Of a stretch of DNA of 64,000 nucleotides, positions 1 through 8,035 are shown one piece after another (the first letter of the stretch is position 1; every line of letters begins with the position of its first letter). This stretch comes from Nocardioides deserti. GTDB taxonomy: Bacteria; Actinomycetota; Actinomycetes; Propionibacteriales; Nocardioidaceae. A program made the translations under genes and the position numbers. Below the pieces are notes generated by a model that was not told the origin of the DNA, searched no databases, and saw nothing but the letters and a program-made list of their open reading frames with translations. The stretch covers positions 558,001 through 622,000 of the forward strand of contig NZ_JACMYC010000001.1 of the NCBI RefSeq assembly GCF_014266025.1, written 5' to 3'.

Positions 1-1431
1 GTGGTCCGCCAAGTGGTCGAGAATCCACTGTGCCTTCGCGGCACCATTGGCGTCTCCCATCGCCTCATTCACTGCGATGCATTCCATCGCGATATCCTCG
101 GCGTCGTCGAGACGGCCAGCGGCGCGATGGCATTGAGCGAGCAATAGCAACGAAATCGCCTCGCCACGCCTGTTTGCCAGTTGCCGGTTGATGGCGAGCG
201 CCCGTTCCACGTGGGGGACGCCCTCATCTGGGCGACCCTGTCGAAGGCGAACTTGCGCGGCTAGAACTTCTGAATTTGCGTGCAGCCCGGATGGCGGTGT
301 TGCTCGCAACGTCGCGACCACTTCTTCCGCGTAGTCTGCGGCACTCTCCAAGTCGTCGGCAGCGATCAAGAGTCTCGCAAGGTTGATCAGGGATTGGGCA
401 ACATCGACATCGCGACCGACCTTCTGCCGCACAGAAAGAGCCGCTTCGAAGCTGCGCTGAGCGTTCGCGAGGTCGTCGACCTTCTGGTACGCCAAGCCAA
501 GGTCGTCCTGGATCCGGCACCGAATAGCCTGGGCGTTAGCATCGTCGCCGATTGCCAACGTCAACGCGTGTTCGAGCCGGCCAATCGCGTCGCGTTCGCG
601 GCCCTGATCATTGAGCACCCGCGCCTGAGCGGAAAACGCGTCCGCTGCAAGTGTGGAGTAAAGTGTGCCGCCGTCAGTGAAGTAGTCGATCGCTTTCTGG
701 GTCTGGGTGTAGGCGGCGTTCAGGTCACCTGCTCGGCGAAGGACCTTCGCATAAGCGAGTTTCTCGATCGGGCCGCCGAGCACCGCAGCCTCCTTTAGGG
801 ACGCTCGGCCTGCGTCGGGTTGGCCCAGGTCGATAAGCTTCTCGCCTCTCAGTCGCAGATTGGCGGCGCGCAGCACGTCTTTGCCTGATGACGGAACGAG
901 GTCGACGTGCCGGGGGATCTTCGTGTCCACGAGGTCGTGCCAGGACTCAAGGCGCTGAGTCAACTTCTCCTTCAAGTCTCTGAGATCAGTGATTGATTCA
1001 AGCATCACCGAGTGACCGTCGATTATGTGCTGACGGAGTCTTAGAATCCGAGCATCAGGCTCGGACCCCTTGACGAAACCAACCCACAGGTCTCTCATCG
1101 GCTGCTCAGCCTGGCCGAGCTCAAGTAGCGCCGTGAAGAACTCTTCCTCCGTGCCAGACGTGTATCCCCACGGGCTGCCTGGTGCGCTTCCCCAAGCATC
1201 CTTGAACAGGGTGATCATGAAGTGGCTTTCAGCGATCAGATCATTGATCGCCTCTTGGGCCCTGCGAACGGTACCGCGGACGCGGTCCCACCCGACGACT
1301 TCGAACATGACACCGTCTTCGCCGTCGTGACGAGCGTTATGCTCATCGACGCACGCACGTACAGCGGCGCGTTCGTTCTCCATGTCGCCGGGCGACGCGA
1401 GGAAGATTCGGAGCGGCAGCGCTTCAACCAT
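1..1431 (-). CDS. DUF4062-like N-terminal domain plus TPR repeats protein, 3' end off the window
   Basis: An open minus-strand frame runs from ATG at 1431 to the window edge: 477 codons, no stop. Upstream stop is at 1489-1491. The first ~130 residues start MVEALPLRIFLASPGDMENE, followed by VVGWDR, a WG motif and SGTEEEF, which is the pattern of DUF4062, a Rossmann/TIR-like N-terminal domain found on many bacterial STAND and TPR proteins. From about residue 200 the protein is helical with repeated TPR signatures (LGLAYQKVDDLANAQRSFEA, LAQCHRAAGRLDDAED). No ATPase motif lies in the visible part. By family analogy it would be a sensor or scaffold in a conflict or signalling system; that is inference. 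The DNA is visibly less GC-rich than the rest and uses more A/T-ending codons, suggesting recent transfer. The C-terminus and any partner gene lie outside the window. Confidence 0.8.
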   Translation of the reverse strand, partial: MVEALPLRIFLASPGDMENERAAVRACVDEHNARHDGEDGVMFEVVGWDRVRGTVRRAQEAINDLIAESHFMITLFKDAWGSAPGSPWGYTSGTEEEFFTALLELGQAEQPMRDLWVGFVKGSEPDARILRLRQHIIDGHSVMLESITDLRDLKEKLTQRLESWHDLVDTKIPRHVDLVPSSGKDVLRAANLRLRGEKLIDLGQPDAGRASLKEAAVLGGPIEKLAYAKVLRRAGDLNAAYTQTQKAIDYFTDGGTLYSTLAADAFSAQARVLNDQGRERDAIGRLEHALTLAIGDDANAQAIRCRIQDDLGLAYQKVDDLANAQRSFEAALSVRQKVGRDVDVAQSLINLARLLIAADDLESAADYAEEVVATLRATPPSGLHANSEVLAAQVRLRQGRPDEGVPHVERALAINRQLANRRGEAISLLLLAQCHRAAGRLDDAEDIAMECIAVNEAMGDANGAAKAQWILDHLADH

Positions 1432-1753
1432 GCCCGGACAATAGCTGCCGTCCGGGGTCGCCGTCGGCTGCGGTGAGAATTGGTTGGTCTAGGCACCCGA
1501 TCGGCACTCGGCGAACGTCAGACCTCCGCGGGCGTCCCCGTCTACGTCTACCGCACTTATTAATGCGCCGAATTCGGCGGGCTGGGGCGCCCATTCTGGG
1601 CCCGGTGTACGGGTGACCGACCTGTCGCCCAGTCCGGCGGGGCACGCGTGGCCCACGAGTTCGCCGAAGTGCCCAGGCGCCCACGTGGCCGAGCAGGCCG
1701 ACCAGCGCGGTACATCGATCTCCGACGGAAGAGATGGTCCGATCGGACGCCGC
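1432..1753. other. non-coding gap, boundary of low-GC segment
   Basis: No convincing gene is seen between the DUF4062/TPR start and the end of the MerR gene. The base composition shifts here from the AT-richer left segment to ordinary GC-rich sequence. No tRNA, integrase or direct-repeat attachment site is visible, so the edge of a possible island cannot be pinned. Confidence 0.5.
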
Positions 1754-2566
1754 TCAGCGCGGCGAGACCTGGAAGACGGGCCAGCCGATCTCGGTGCGCC
1801 AGGCGGAGGGGTCGGGGGTGTCCCGCGGGCCGACGAGGTAGGCCTCCCGGACCGGTCCGGCCACCGCGAGCGCGTTGGCGACCACCCAGGCGCCGACCTC
1901 GCCGTAGGTGACGTCGATGTCGTCGTGCGGGCCGACGTGGGTGGCGACGGCAAGCTCGACGGCGGGGATGGTCACCGGACGCACCCGGCCGAGGGTCGGA
2001 GGGCGGGCCGTCGGGCGGTGCACGAGGACGTGCCCGCGGCCGACCTCGAAGAGAGCGTTGTCGTACAGCCCTCCCGGCGGGCCGTCCGGCTCCGCGACTG
2101 CCGCGTCCAGCTCGGCCATCGCGCCGGCGTACCAGGGGAGCACCTCCTCGAGCTCGACGTCGCCCTCGACGGCGGCGACCGTGGCCGCCGGGACCGAGCG
2201 CAGCTCCACGTGCACGGGCGCCGGCTCCGGGGCCAGCAACCTGCGCAGTGACGCGACCGCGACGCGGGTGCGGTCGAGCTCGGCCTCGAGTCGCCGCAGG
2301 TGGTCGGCGACGAGCGCAGCACGCGCCGCAGGCTCGGGGGAGCGGAGGATGCGCCGGACGTCGGGCAGCGGCACGTCGAGCTCGCGCAGCCGGTGGATGA
2401 CCTGCGCGGTAGGGATCTGTTCCGCGGCGTAGTAGCGGTAGCCGGTCGCCTCGTCCACCGTCGCCGGGACGAGGAGGTCCGCCTCGTGGTAGCGGCGGAG
2501 CGTGCGCACACTCAGGTGGGTGAGACGCGAGAACTCGCCGATCGCCAGCACCCGGGCAGTCTGCAC
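1754..2566 (-). CDS. MerR-family regulator with GyrI-like ligand-binding domain
   Basis: This encodes a 270-residue transcription activator of the BmrR/TipA-like type. The N-terminal winged helix reads IGEFSRLTHLSVRTLRRYHE with the wing GYRYY, followed by a coiled-coil linker (about residues 80-120) and a C-terminal effector-binding domain from about residue 125 (PVHVELRSVPAATVAAVEG). Such domains bind hydrophobic or cationic small molecules; the ligand here is unknown. GTG at 2566 was chosen because it gives a normal short leader; GTG at 2551 (VLAIGEF) is the alternative. Neither has an ideally spaced ribosome site, so a near-leaderless transcript is possible. It diverges from a SnoaL-like gene across a perfect palindrome, so autoregulation and control of that gene are likely. 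Confidence 0.85.
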   Translation of the reverse strand: MQTARVLAIGEFSRLTHLSVRTLRRYHEADLLVPATVDEATGYRYYAAEQIPTAQVIHRLRELDVPLPDVRRILRSPEPAARAALVADHLRRLEAELDRTRVAVASLRRLLAPEPAPVHVELRSVPAATVAAVEGDVELEEVLPWYAGAMAELDAAVAEPDGPPGGLYDNALFEVGRGHVLVHRPTARPPTLGRVRPVTIPAVELAVATHVGPHDDIDVTYGEVGAWVVANALAVAGPVREAYLVGPRDTPDPSAWRTEIGWPVFQVSPR

Positions 2567-2577
2567 CCTCTCCCCGC

Positions 2578-2603
2578 GGGAGGGTCCAGTGCTTGACCCT
2601 CCC
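2578..2603. promoter_or_regulatory. palindromic MerR-type operator between divergent genes
   Basis: Two perfect 9-base arms, GGGAGGGTC (2578-2586) and GACCCTCCC (2595-2603), are separated by 8 bases. The layout and the GACCCTCC core match operators of TipA/BmrR-type MerR regulators, which sit in the promoter spacer. A TTGACC at 2593-2598 could be a -35 box for the plus-strand gene. The -10 element is not obvious. Confidence 0.6.
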
Positions 2604-2629
2604 GCCTGCGGACGCCGCAGCGTGACGGC

Positions 2630-2983
2630 ATGAGCACACCGACGACCATCCGCCCGGACCAGCTGCCCGCCACGATCCGGGCCTACCTCGCCGCCCACGC
2701 CGCCGGGGACGCGGACGCTGCGATCCGCACCTTCGTCCCCGACGCCCTCGTCGTCGACGACGGCCGCTCCTACCGCGGGACCGCCGAGGTCCTCGCCTTC
2801 CTGCGCGCCGCCGGCGCGGAGTTCGACTACACGACCGAGCTGGTCGGCGCCGAGCGCGTCGACGCCGCGCACTGGGTGGCGCTCCAGCGCCTCGAGGGCG
2901 ACTTCCCGGGCGGTGTCGTCGACCTCCGCTACCGGTTCACCCTCACCGACGACCTCGTCAGCGAGCTCGTCATCGCCCCGTGA
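2630..2983 (+). CDS. SnoaL-like / NTF2-fold protein
   Basis: This 117-residue cytoplasmic protein has the small NTF2-like fold pattern: an N-terminal helix pair (IRAYLAAHAAGDADAAIRTF), then VVDDGRSYRGTAEVLAFL and a final beta strand YRFTLTDDLVSELVIAP. This is typical of the SnoaL-like domain family, whose members range from polyketide cyclases to uncharacterised small-molecule binding proteins. No catalytic residues can be assigned by eye. It is divergent from the MerR gene and behind the shared palindrome, so it is probably the regulator's main target. It may bind or modify the inducing compound; this is inference from position only. Confidence 0.75.
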   Translation: MSTPTTIRPDQLPATIRAYLAAHAAGDADAAIRTFVPDALVVDDGRSYRGTAEVLAFLRAAGAEFDYTTELVGAERVDAAHWVALQRLEGDFPGGVVDLRYRFTLTDDLVSELVIAP

Positions 2984-3027
2984 GGAGGCAGCCGGCCACC
3001 CGAGGTGGCGTCGGGTGGTGCCTCCTC
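2982..3027. terminator. strong bidirectional hairpin between convergent genes
   Basis: The arms GAGGAGGCA (2982-2990) and TGCCTCCTC (3019-3027) enclose a second perfect stem, CCACCCGA/TCGGGTGG. It lies between the ends of the SnoaL-like gene and cobL and probably terminates both. No U-tract follows, as is usual in actinobacteria. Confidence 0.6.
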
Positions 3028-3046
3028 GTCGCGTCCAAGGTGGGCG

Positions 3047-4303
3047 TCAGCGGGCCCACGCCCACTGCGTGACCGTGCGCGCCGGGGTCCAGCCCGTGAA
3101 GGTGCCGACGGGGGCGGTGGACTCGACCGAGAGGCGGGTCAGCTCGCCGCCGTGGGTCCGGTAGGCGTCGGCGAGGAGTGACTCGGTCTCCAGCGTGACG
3201 CCGTGGACGACGAGACGGCCGCCGGGGGCGAGGGCGGCGAGGCAGGCGTCGAGGACTCCCGGGCGGGTGGCGCCGCCGCCGACGAAGATCGCGTCCGGGC
3301 CAGGGAGGTCCGCGAGGGCGTCCGGGGCGCGGCCCTCGACGACGGCGAGATCGGGGACGCCGAGGCGGGCGGCGTTGCGGGCGACCCGGGCGGCGCGGTC
3401 GGGGTGCGACTCGACGGCGGTCGTGCGGCAGGTGGGGTGGGCACGCATCCACTCGATGCCGACCGAGCCGGCCCCGGCGCCGACGTCCCAGAGGTGCTGG
3501 CCGGGGGCGGGCTGGAGGCGGGCGAGGGCGGAGGCGCGCAGGTCGCGCTTGGTGAGCTGGCCGTCGTGCTCGAAGGCGTCGTCGGGGAGGCCCGCCACCC
3601 ACGACGAGTGCCGGGAGCCGAGGCCGCGCGGCAGCTCGACGGCGAGGACGTGGAGGGGCGGGACGTCGGTGGCGGGGACGGCGGTCCACTCGGACGCGGT
3701 GCGGACGTCCCGTGACTCGGCGGGGGAGCCGAGGTCGGCCAGGAGGGTGACGGACGCCTCGGGGTGGCCGGCGTCGACGAGCAGCCCACCGACCCGGGCG
3801 GGGGTCTCGGGGCCGGAGCTGAGCAGGAGGATCCGGCGGCCTGGGGCGAGCTCGCGGAGCAACCGCGCCTCGTGGCGGCCGACGAGGGTGACGACGACCG
3901 ACTCCTCGGCCGACCAGCCCATCCGGGCCCGGGCGAGCGCGACCGACGAGACGGCCGGTATCACGCGGACGGCAGCGGGACCGAGGAGGCGGACGAGGGT
4001 CGTGCCGATGCCGGAGACCATCGGGTCGCCGGACGCCAGGGCGACGACCCGGCGGCCGTGCGGGCCGTCGAGCAGGGGGTCGAGGAGCGCGGGCAGGCCG
4101 TCGGCGAGCGGGGAGGGCCAGGGAAGGCGCTGCTGGCCCGGTACGTCGGGTCGGTCGGCCAGGTGGCGGCGGCCGCCGAGGAGCACGTCCGCGTCGCGCA
4201 CCAGCGCCTCGGCGTGCTCGTCCAGGCGTCCGTCCGCGCCGACGCCGACGACCGTGATCACCGGGTCGGTGTCCACGCCGGGCAGGGGTGTCGGGTCGGG
4301 CAC
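3047..4303 (-). CDS. cobL: precorrin-6Y C5,15-methyltransferase (decarboxylating), CobL/CbiET fusion
   Basis: A 418-residue two-domain enzyme of corrin-ring assembly: SAM-dependent methylation of precorrin-6Y at C5 and C15 with decarboxylation of the C12 acetate. The N-terminal CbiE half begins ITVVGVGADGR and contains LASGDPMVSGIG, typical of tetrapyrrole methylases. The C-terminal CbiT half carries the SAM-binding DVGAGAGSVGIEW and FVGGGATRPG. Length fits the fused CobL family. GTG at 4303 was chosen; GTG at 4276 is the fallback. It stands alone on the minus strand, divergent from a riboswitch-led operon of the same pathway. The riboswitch lies on the opposite strand, so cobL itself is not obviously riboswitch-controlled. 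Confidence 0.92.
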   Translation of the reverse strand: MPDPTPLPGVDTDPVITVVGVGADGRLDEHAEALVRDADVLLGGRRHLADRPDVPGQQRLPWPSPLADGLPALLDPLLDGPHGRRVVALASGDPMVSGIGTTLVRLLGPAAVRVIPAVSSVALARARMGWSAEESVVVTLVGRHEARLLRELAPGRRILLLSSGPETPARVGGLLVDAGHPEASVTLLADLGSPAESRDVRTASEWTAVPATDVPPLHVLAVELPRGLGSRHSSWVAGLPDDAFEHDGQLTKRDLRASALARLQPAPGQHLWDVGAGAGSVGIEWMRAHPTCRTTAVESHPDRAARVARNAARLGVPDLAVVEGRAPDALADLPGPDAIFVGGGATRPGVLDACLAALAPGGRLVVHGVTLETESLLADAYRTHGGELTRLSVESTAPVGTFTGWTPARTVTQWAWAR

Positions 4304-4331
4304 GGGGCCGGACGCTATCGTCCTCGCACAA

Positions 4332-4484
4332 CGTGAGGTGCCCCTGCGGCCCAACCATCGCCAGGCGGTGGGGACGGACAACGGGGAGAATCTGGGAAGC
4401 CGGTGAGATTCCGGCACAGGCCCGCTGCGGTGAACCGAGCACTCCTTCGGGAGTGACCCGGCAAGTCCGAAGACCGGCCTCGCG
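4332..4484 (+). promoter_or_regulatory. cobalamin riboswitch upstream of chelatase-cobAOBCD operon
   Basis: Closing stem CGTGAGG (4332-4338) pairs with CCTCGCG (4478-4484) allowing one G-U. Inside are the conserved GGAAGCCGGTGAGATTCCGG segment, a CCCGCTGCGGTGA core, a hairpin ACTCC/GGAGT and a B12-box-like AAGTCCGAAGACCGGCC. The core differs from the more common GCCACTG form. It ends about 35 bases before the GTG of the chelatase gene, so translational control by sequestering that start region is likely. Confidence 0.88.
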
Positions 4485-4518
4485 TCGCCATCCATGGCCA
4501 AGCGAGCGGGAGCCTCAC

Positions 4519-6654
4519 GTGCCTACGAAGTACCCCTTTTCTGCCGTCGTCGGTTGCGACCACGCCTCGTCCGGCGACTTGGACCCGATGGGGCTCGCGC
4601 TGGTGCTGACGGCGGTCAGCCCGGGCATCGGCGGCGTGCTGGTGCGCGGCGAGAAGGGCACGGCGAAGTCGACGACCGTGCGCGGGCTCGCGGAGGTGAT
4701 GCCGGCGGTCGAGGTGCACGAGGGCGACCGGTTCTCCGTGGACCCGGCGGACGGTGGCGCGGTCTCACCGGACGGCCCGTTCGGGCCCGGCCGCCCGACG
4801 CGGACCCGACCGGTGCGGCTCGTCGAGCTGCCGGTCGGCGCCACCGAGGACCGGCTGCTCGGCTCGATCCAGCTGGAGAAGGCGCTGACCTCCGGCGCCG
4901 TCGAGCTCGAGCCCGGCCTGCTGGCCCGCGCGCACCGCGGCGTGCTGTACGTCGACGAGGTCAACCTGCTCCACGACCACCTCGTCGACCTGCTCCTCGA
5001 CGCCGCCGCCACCGGCACGGTCACCGTCGAGCGCGACGGCATCTCGCTGCACCACGCGGCGCGGTTCGTGCTGATCGGCACCATGAACCCCGAGGAGGGC
5101 GAGCTCCGCCCCCAGCTGCTCGACCGGTTCGGCCTCACCGTCGAGGTGGCGGCGCCGCGGGACCCGGCGCTGCGCGCGGAGGTGGTACGCCGCCGGCTGG
5201 CCTTCGACGCGGACCCCGACGCCTTCGCCGAGCAGTACGCCGCCCGGCAGGCCGACCTGACCCGGCGCATCGCCGACGCCCGCGCCCGGGTCGGCTCGGT
5301 CGTGGTCACCGACGCGGCGCTGCTCAAGGTCGCCGAGGTGTGCGCAGCGTTCGAGGTCGACGGCCTGCGCGCCGACATCGTCACCACCCGGACCGCGGCG
5401 GCCCACGCCGCCTGGGCCGGCCGCGACCGCGTCACGCTGGCCGACATCCGCGCCGCCGCGCTGCTGGCGCTGCCGCACCGGCGTCGACGCAACCCGTTCG
5501 ACGCGCCGGGCCTCGACGAGGACCTGCTCGACCGGGTCCTCGGCGACGAGGAGCTCCCCGAGCCGGACCCCGATCCCGACCCGCAGCCCGAGCCGCCGGG
5601 CGGTGGTGACGACCCGCAGCGGGAGGCCCCGGAGACGGAGGGCTCCGGCGGCCCGGGGCACGACGACCACGCCGACCAGCAGCCCGACCAGCAGCCCGAC
5701 CAGCCGAGCGACCAGGAGTCCGACCAGCCGGCCGGCAACCAGGACGAGCAGGAGCCCGACGACCAGCCCGCCCCGCAGGCGCCGCCCGCCCCGAGCGGCA
5801 GCGGCGGCGACCAGCCCGCCGCGCGCTCCGGCACGGCGTACCGCCCCCGCCTGCTGACCGTCGACGGCGTCGGCGAGGGCAACCCGGGTCGGCGCAGCCG
5901 GGCGCGGGCCACGAGCGGCCGGCGGGTCGGGGCGAGCACCGGCCACGGCTCGCTGCACCTGGTCGAGACGCTGCGCGCGGCGGCCGAGCGGTCCGCCCGC
6001 CAGGGCGCCGGCACCGCGGGCGGCCGGGTCCGGCTGCAGCCCGTCGACCTGCGCACGGCGGTCCGCGAGGGCCGGGAGGCGAACCTCCTGCTCTTCTGCG
6101 TCGACGCCTCCGGCTCGATGGCGGCTCGACGGCGGATGGCCCAGGTCAAGACCGCGGTGCTGTCGCTGCTGACCGACGCCTACCGGCGCCGCGACAAGGT
6201 GGCGCTGGTCGGCTTCCGCGGCCGGGAGGCGCGGCTGCTGCTGCCGCCGACCGGGTCGGTCGAGGTCGCCGCCGCGCTGCTGGACGACCTGCCCTCCGGC
6301 GGCCGGACGCCGCTGGCCGAGGGCCTCCTCGAGGCCGAGCGGGTGCTGCGCCGCGAGCGGCTGCGCGACCCGCACCTGCGGCCGCTGCTCGTGCTCGTCA
6401 CCGACGGACGCGCCACCGCCGGCCCGGACGCCGTCGACCGCTCCCGCCGTGCGGCGGCGCACCTCGCCGGCCAGGGCGTCCCGAGCGTGGTGGTCGACTG
6501 CGAGCAGGGCCCGCTGCGGATGGGGCTGGCGCGGACGCTCGCCGGCCACCTCCGCGCGGAGCACGTGCCGATGGAGCAGGTGAGCGCCGACGGCCTCGTC
6601 GAGGTCGTGGCCGGTCGCGCCGACTCCGGGCCCGCCACGGGGCGCGTCGCCTGA
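4519..6654 (+). CDS. putative cobaltochelatase, fused ChlI/ChlD-type AAA+ and vWA protein
   Basis: A 711-residue ATP-dependent chelatase motor. Residues ~1-330 form a ChlI-type AAA+ module with Walker A GEKGTAKST (44-52) and Walker B VLYVDEVNLL. A long Asp/Gln/Pro-rich acidic linker (about 348-437) follows, then a von Willebrand A domain with MIDAS DASGSM (529-534) and TDGRAT. Such proteins pair with the large CobN subunit, encoded at 31905-35534, to insert cobalt into hydrogenobyrinate a,c-diamide in the aerobic pathway. GTG at 4519 is preceded by GGGAG at 4508-4512. It is the first gene after a cobalamin riboswitch and its stop overlaps the cobA start by one base. Replacement of CobS/CobT by this type of protein is known in actinobacteria. 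Confidence 0.9.
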   Translation: MPTKYPFSAVVGCDHASSGDLDPMGLALVLTAVSPGIGGVLVRGEKGTAKSTTVRGLAEVMPAVEVHEGDRFSVDPADGGAVSPDGPFGPGRPTRTRPVRLVELPVGATEDRLLGSIQLEKALTSGAVELEPGLLARAHRGVLYVDEVNLLHDHLVDLLLDAAATGTVTVERDGISLHHAARFVLIGTMNPEEGELRPQLLDRFGLTVEVAAPRDPALRAEVVRRRLAFDADPDAFAEQYAARQADLTRRIADARARVGSVVVTDAALLKVAEVCAAFEVDGLRADIVTTRTAAAHAAWAGRDRVTLADIRAAALLALPHRRRRNPFDAPGLDEDLLDRVLGDEELPEPDPDPDPQPEPPGGGDDPQREAPETEGSGGPGHDDHADQQPDQQPDQPSDQESDQPAGNQDEQEPDDQPAPQAPPAPSGSGGDQPAARSGTAYRPRLLTVDGVGEGNPGRRSRARATSGRRVGASTGHGSLHLVETLRAAAERSARQGAGTAGGRVRLQPVDLRTAVREGREANLLLFCVDASGSMAARRRMAQVKTAVLSLLTDAYRRRDKVALVGFRGREARLLLPPTGSVEVAAALLDDLPSGGRTPLAEGLLEAERVLRRERLRDPHLRPLLVLVTDGRATAGPDAVDRSRRAAAHLAGQGVPSVVVDCEQGPLRMGLARTLAGHLRAEHVPMEQVSADGLVEVVAGRADSGPATGRVA

Positions 6655-7421
6655 TGGGCACGCTCGCACCCCTGCTGCCTGGTTCGGTCACCCTGGTCGC
6701 AGGCGGGCCCGGCGACGCCGGGCTGATGACCGTGGCCGGCCGCGCCGCGGTCGAGCAGGCCGACGTGCTGCTCGTCGACCACCTCGCCCCGCAGGAGGCG
6801 CTGGCCTGGGCGCGCCCCGACGCCGAGGTGCTCGACGTCGCCAAGCTGCCGCGCGGGCGCACCACCCCGCAGGAGCGGATCAACGAGCTGCTCGTCGAGC
6901 ACGCGCGGGCCGGGCGACGCGTCGTACGGCTCAAGGGCGGCGACGGGTTCGTCTTCGGTCGCGGGATGGAGGAGGTGCTCGCCTGCGCCGACGCCGGCAT
7001 CGAGGCGCGCGTGCTGCCCGGGGTGAGCTCGGCCGTCGCCGTGCCCGCGCTCGCGGGCATCCCGGTCACCCATCGCGGGGTGGTGCACGGGTTCAGCGTG
7101 CTGTCCGGGCACGTGCCCCCGGGGCATCCCACCTGCACGCTCGACTACGCCGCGCTGGCCCGGTCCGGCACGACGCTGGTGCTGCTGATGGGCGTCGCGA
7201 ACCTCGCCGCGATCACCGCCGAGCTGCTCGGCCACGGCATGCCGCCCGCCACCCCGGCCGCCGTCGTCGCCCGTGGCGGCCACCCCGACCAGGAGGTCCG
7301 CGTGGCGCACCTGGCCGACATCGCGACCGCCGCGGCCGGCATCGCCCCGCCCGCCGTCACCGTCATCGGCGAGGTCGCCGCCTTCGCCACGCCGACCCGC
7401 CAGCTCGAGGAGACCCGCTGA
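6654..7421 (+). CDS. cobA: uroporphyrinogen-III C-methyltransferase
   Basis: This 255-residue SAM-dependent enzyme converts uroporphyrinogen III to precorrin-2, the entry step to B12 and sirohaem. Motifs of the SUMT family are clear: GPGDAGLMT near the N-terminus, VRLKGGDGFVFGRG, LPGVSSAVAVPALAGIPVTH and TLVLLMG. There is no CysG-type dehydrogenase/ferrochelatase domain, so it is the stand-alone form. The ATG overlaps the chelatase stop by one base and its own stop overlaps the cobO ATG, so it is translationally coupled in a riboswitch-led operon. Confidence 0.94.
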   Translation: MGTLAPLLPGSVTLVAGGPGDAGLMTVAGRAAVEQADVLLVDHLAPQEALAWARPDAEVLDVAKLPRGRTTPQERINELLVEHARAGRRVVRLKGGDGFVFGRGMEEVLACADAGIEARVLPGVSSAVAVPALAGIPVTHRGVVHGFSVLSGHVPPGHPTCTLDYAALARSGTTLVLLMGVANLAAITAELLGHGMPPATPAAVVARGGHPDQEVRVAHLADIATAAAGIAPPAVTVIGEVAAFATPTRQLEETR

Positions 7422-8035
7422 TGCCCCAGGGACAGCCGCTGACCGTGCCCGACGACGGGCTCACGACCCGCCAGCGCCGCAACCGGCCGCTGCTGATGGT
7501 CCACACCGGCGACGGCAAGGGGAAGTCCACCGCCGCCTTCGGCCTCGCCATCCGCGGCTGGAACCAGGGCTGGCGGGTCGGTGTCTTCCAGTTCGTGAAG
7601 TCCGCCAAGTGGCGCATCGGCGAGCAGACCGTGCTCGAGCGGCTCGGCGAGCTGCACCGCGAGACCGGCGAGGGCGGACCCGTCGAGTGGCACAAGATGG
7701 GCGCCGGCTGGTCGTGGACCAAGAAGCAGGGCGACGCCGAGGACCACGCCCGCGCCGCCGCCGAGGGCTGGGCCGAGATCAAGCGGCGGCTGGCCGCCGA
7801 GGCGCACGACATCTACGTGCTCGACGAGTTCACCTACCCGATCGCCTGGGGCTGGGTCGACCTCGACGACGTCGTCACCACCCTGCGCGACCGGCCCGGC
7901 CGCCAGCACGTCGTCGTCACCGGCCGCCGCGCCGCGCCTGCGCTGCTCGAGGTCGCCGACCTGGTCACCGAGATGACGAAGGTCAAGCACCCGATGGACG
8001 CCGGCCAGAAGGGCCAGCGAGGGATCGAGTGGTGA
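7421..8035 (+). CDS. cobO: corrinoid (cob(I)yrinic acid a,c-diamide) adenosyltransferase
   Basis: This 204-residue CobO/BtuR-type enzyme transfers the 5'-deoxyadenosyl group of ATP to reduced cobalt of corrinoids. The P-loop reads MVHTGDGKGKSTAAFG (about residues 26-41), followed by FQFVKSAKWRIGEQ and LDEFTYPIAWGW, all family hallmarks. It overlaps cobA at its start by one base and shares GTGA with the following cobB-cobC gene, so it is fully embedded in the operon. Confidence 0.95.
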   Translation: MPQGQPLTVPDDGLTTRQRRNRPLLMVHTGDGKGKSTAAFGLAIRGWNQGWRVGVFQFVKSAKWRIGEQTVLERLGELHRETGEGGPVEWHKMGAGWSWTKKQGDAEDHARAAAEGWAEIKRRLAAEAHDIYVLDEFTYPIAWGWVDLDDVVTTLRDRPGRQHVVVTGRRAAPALLEVADLVTEMTKVKHPMDAGQKGQRGIEW

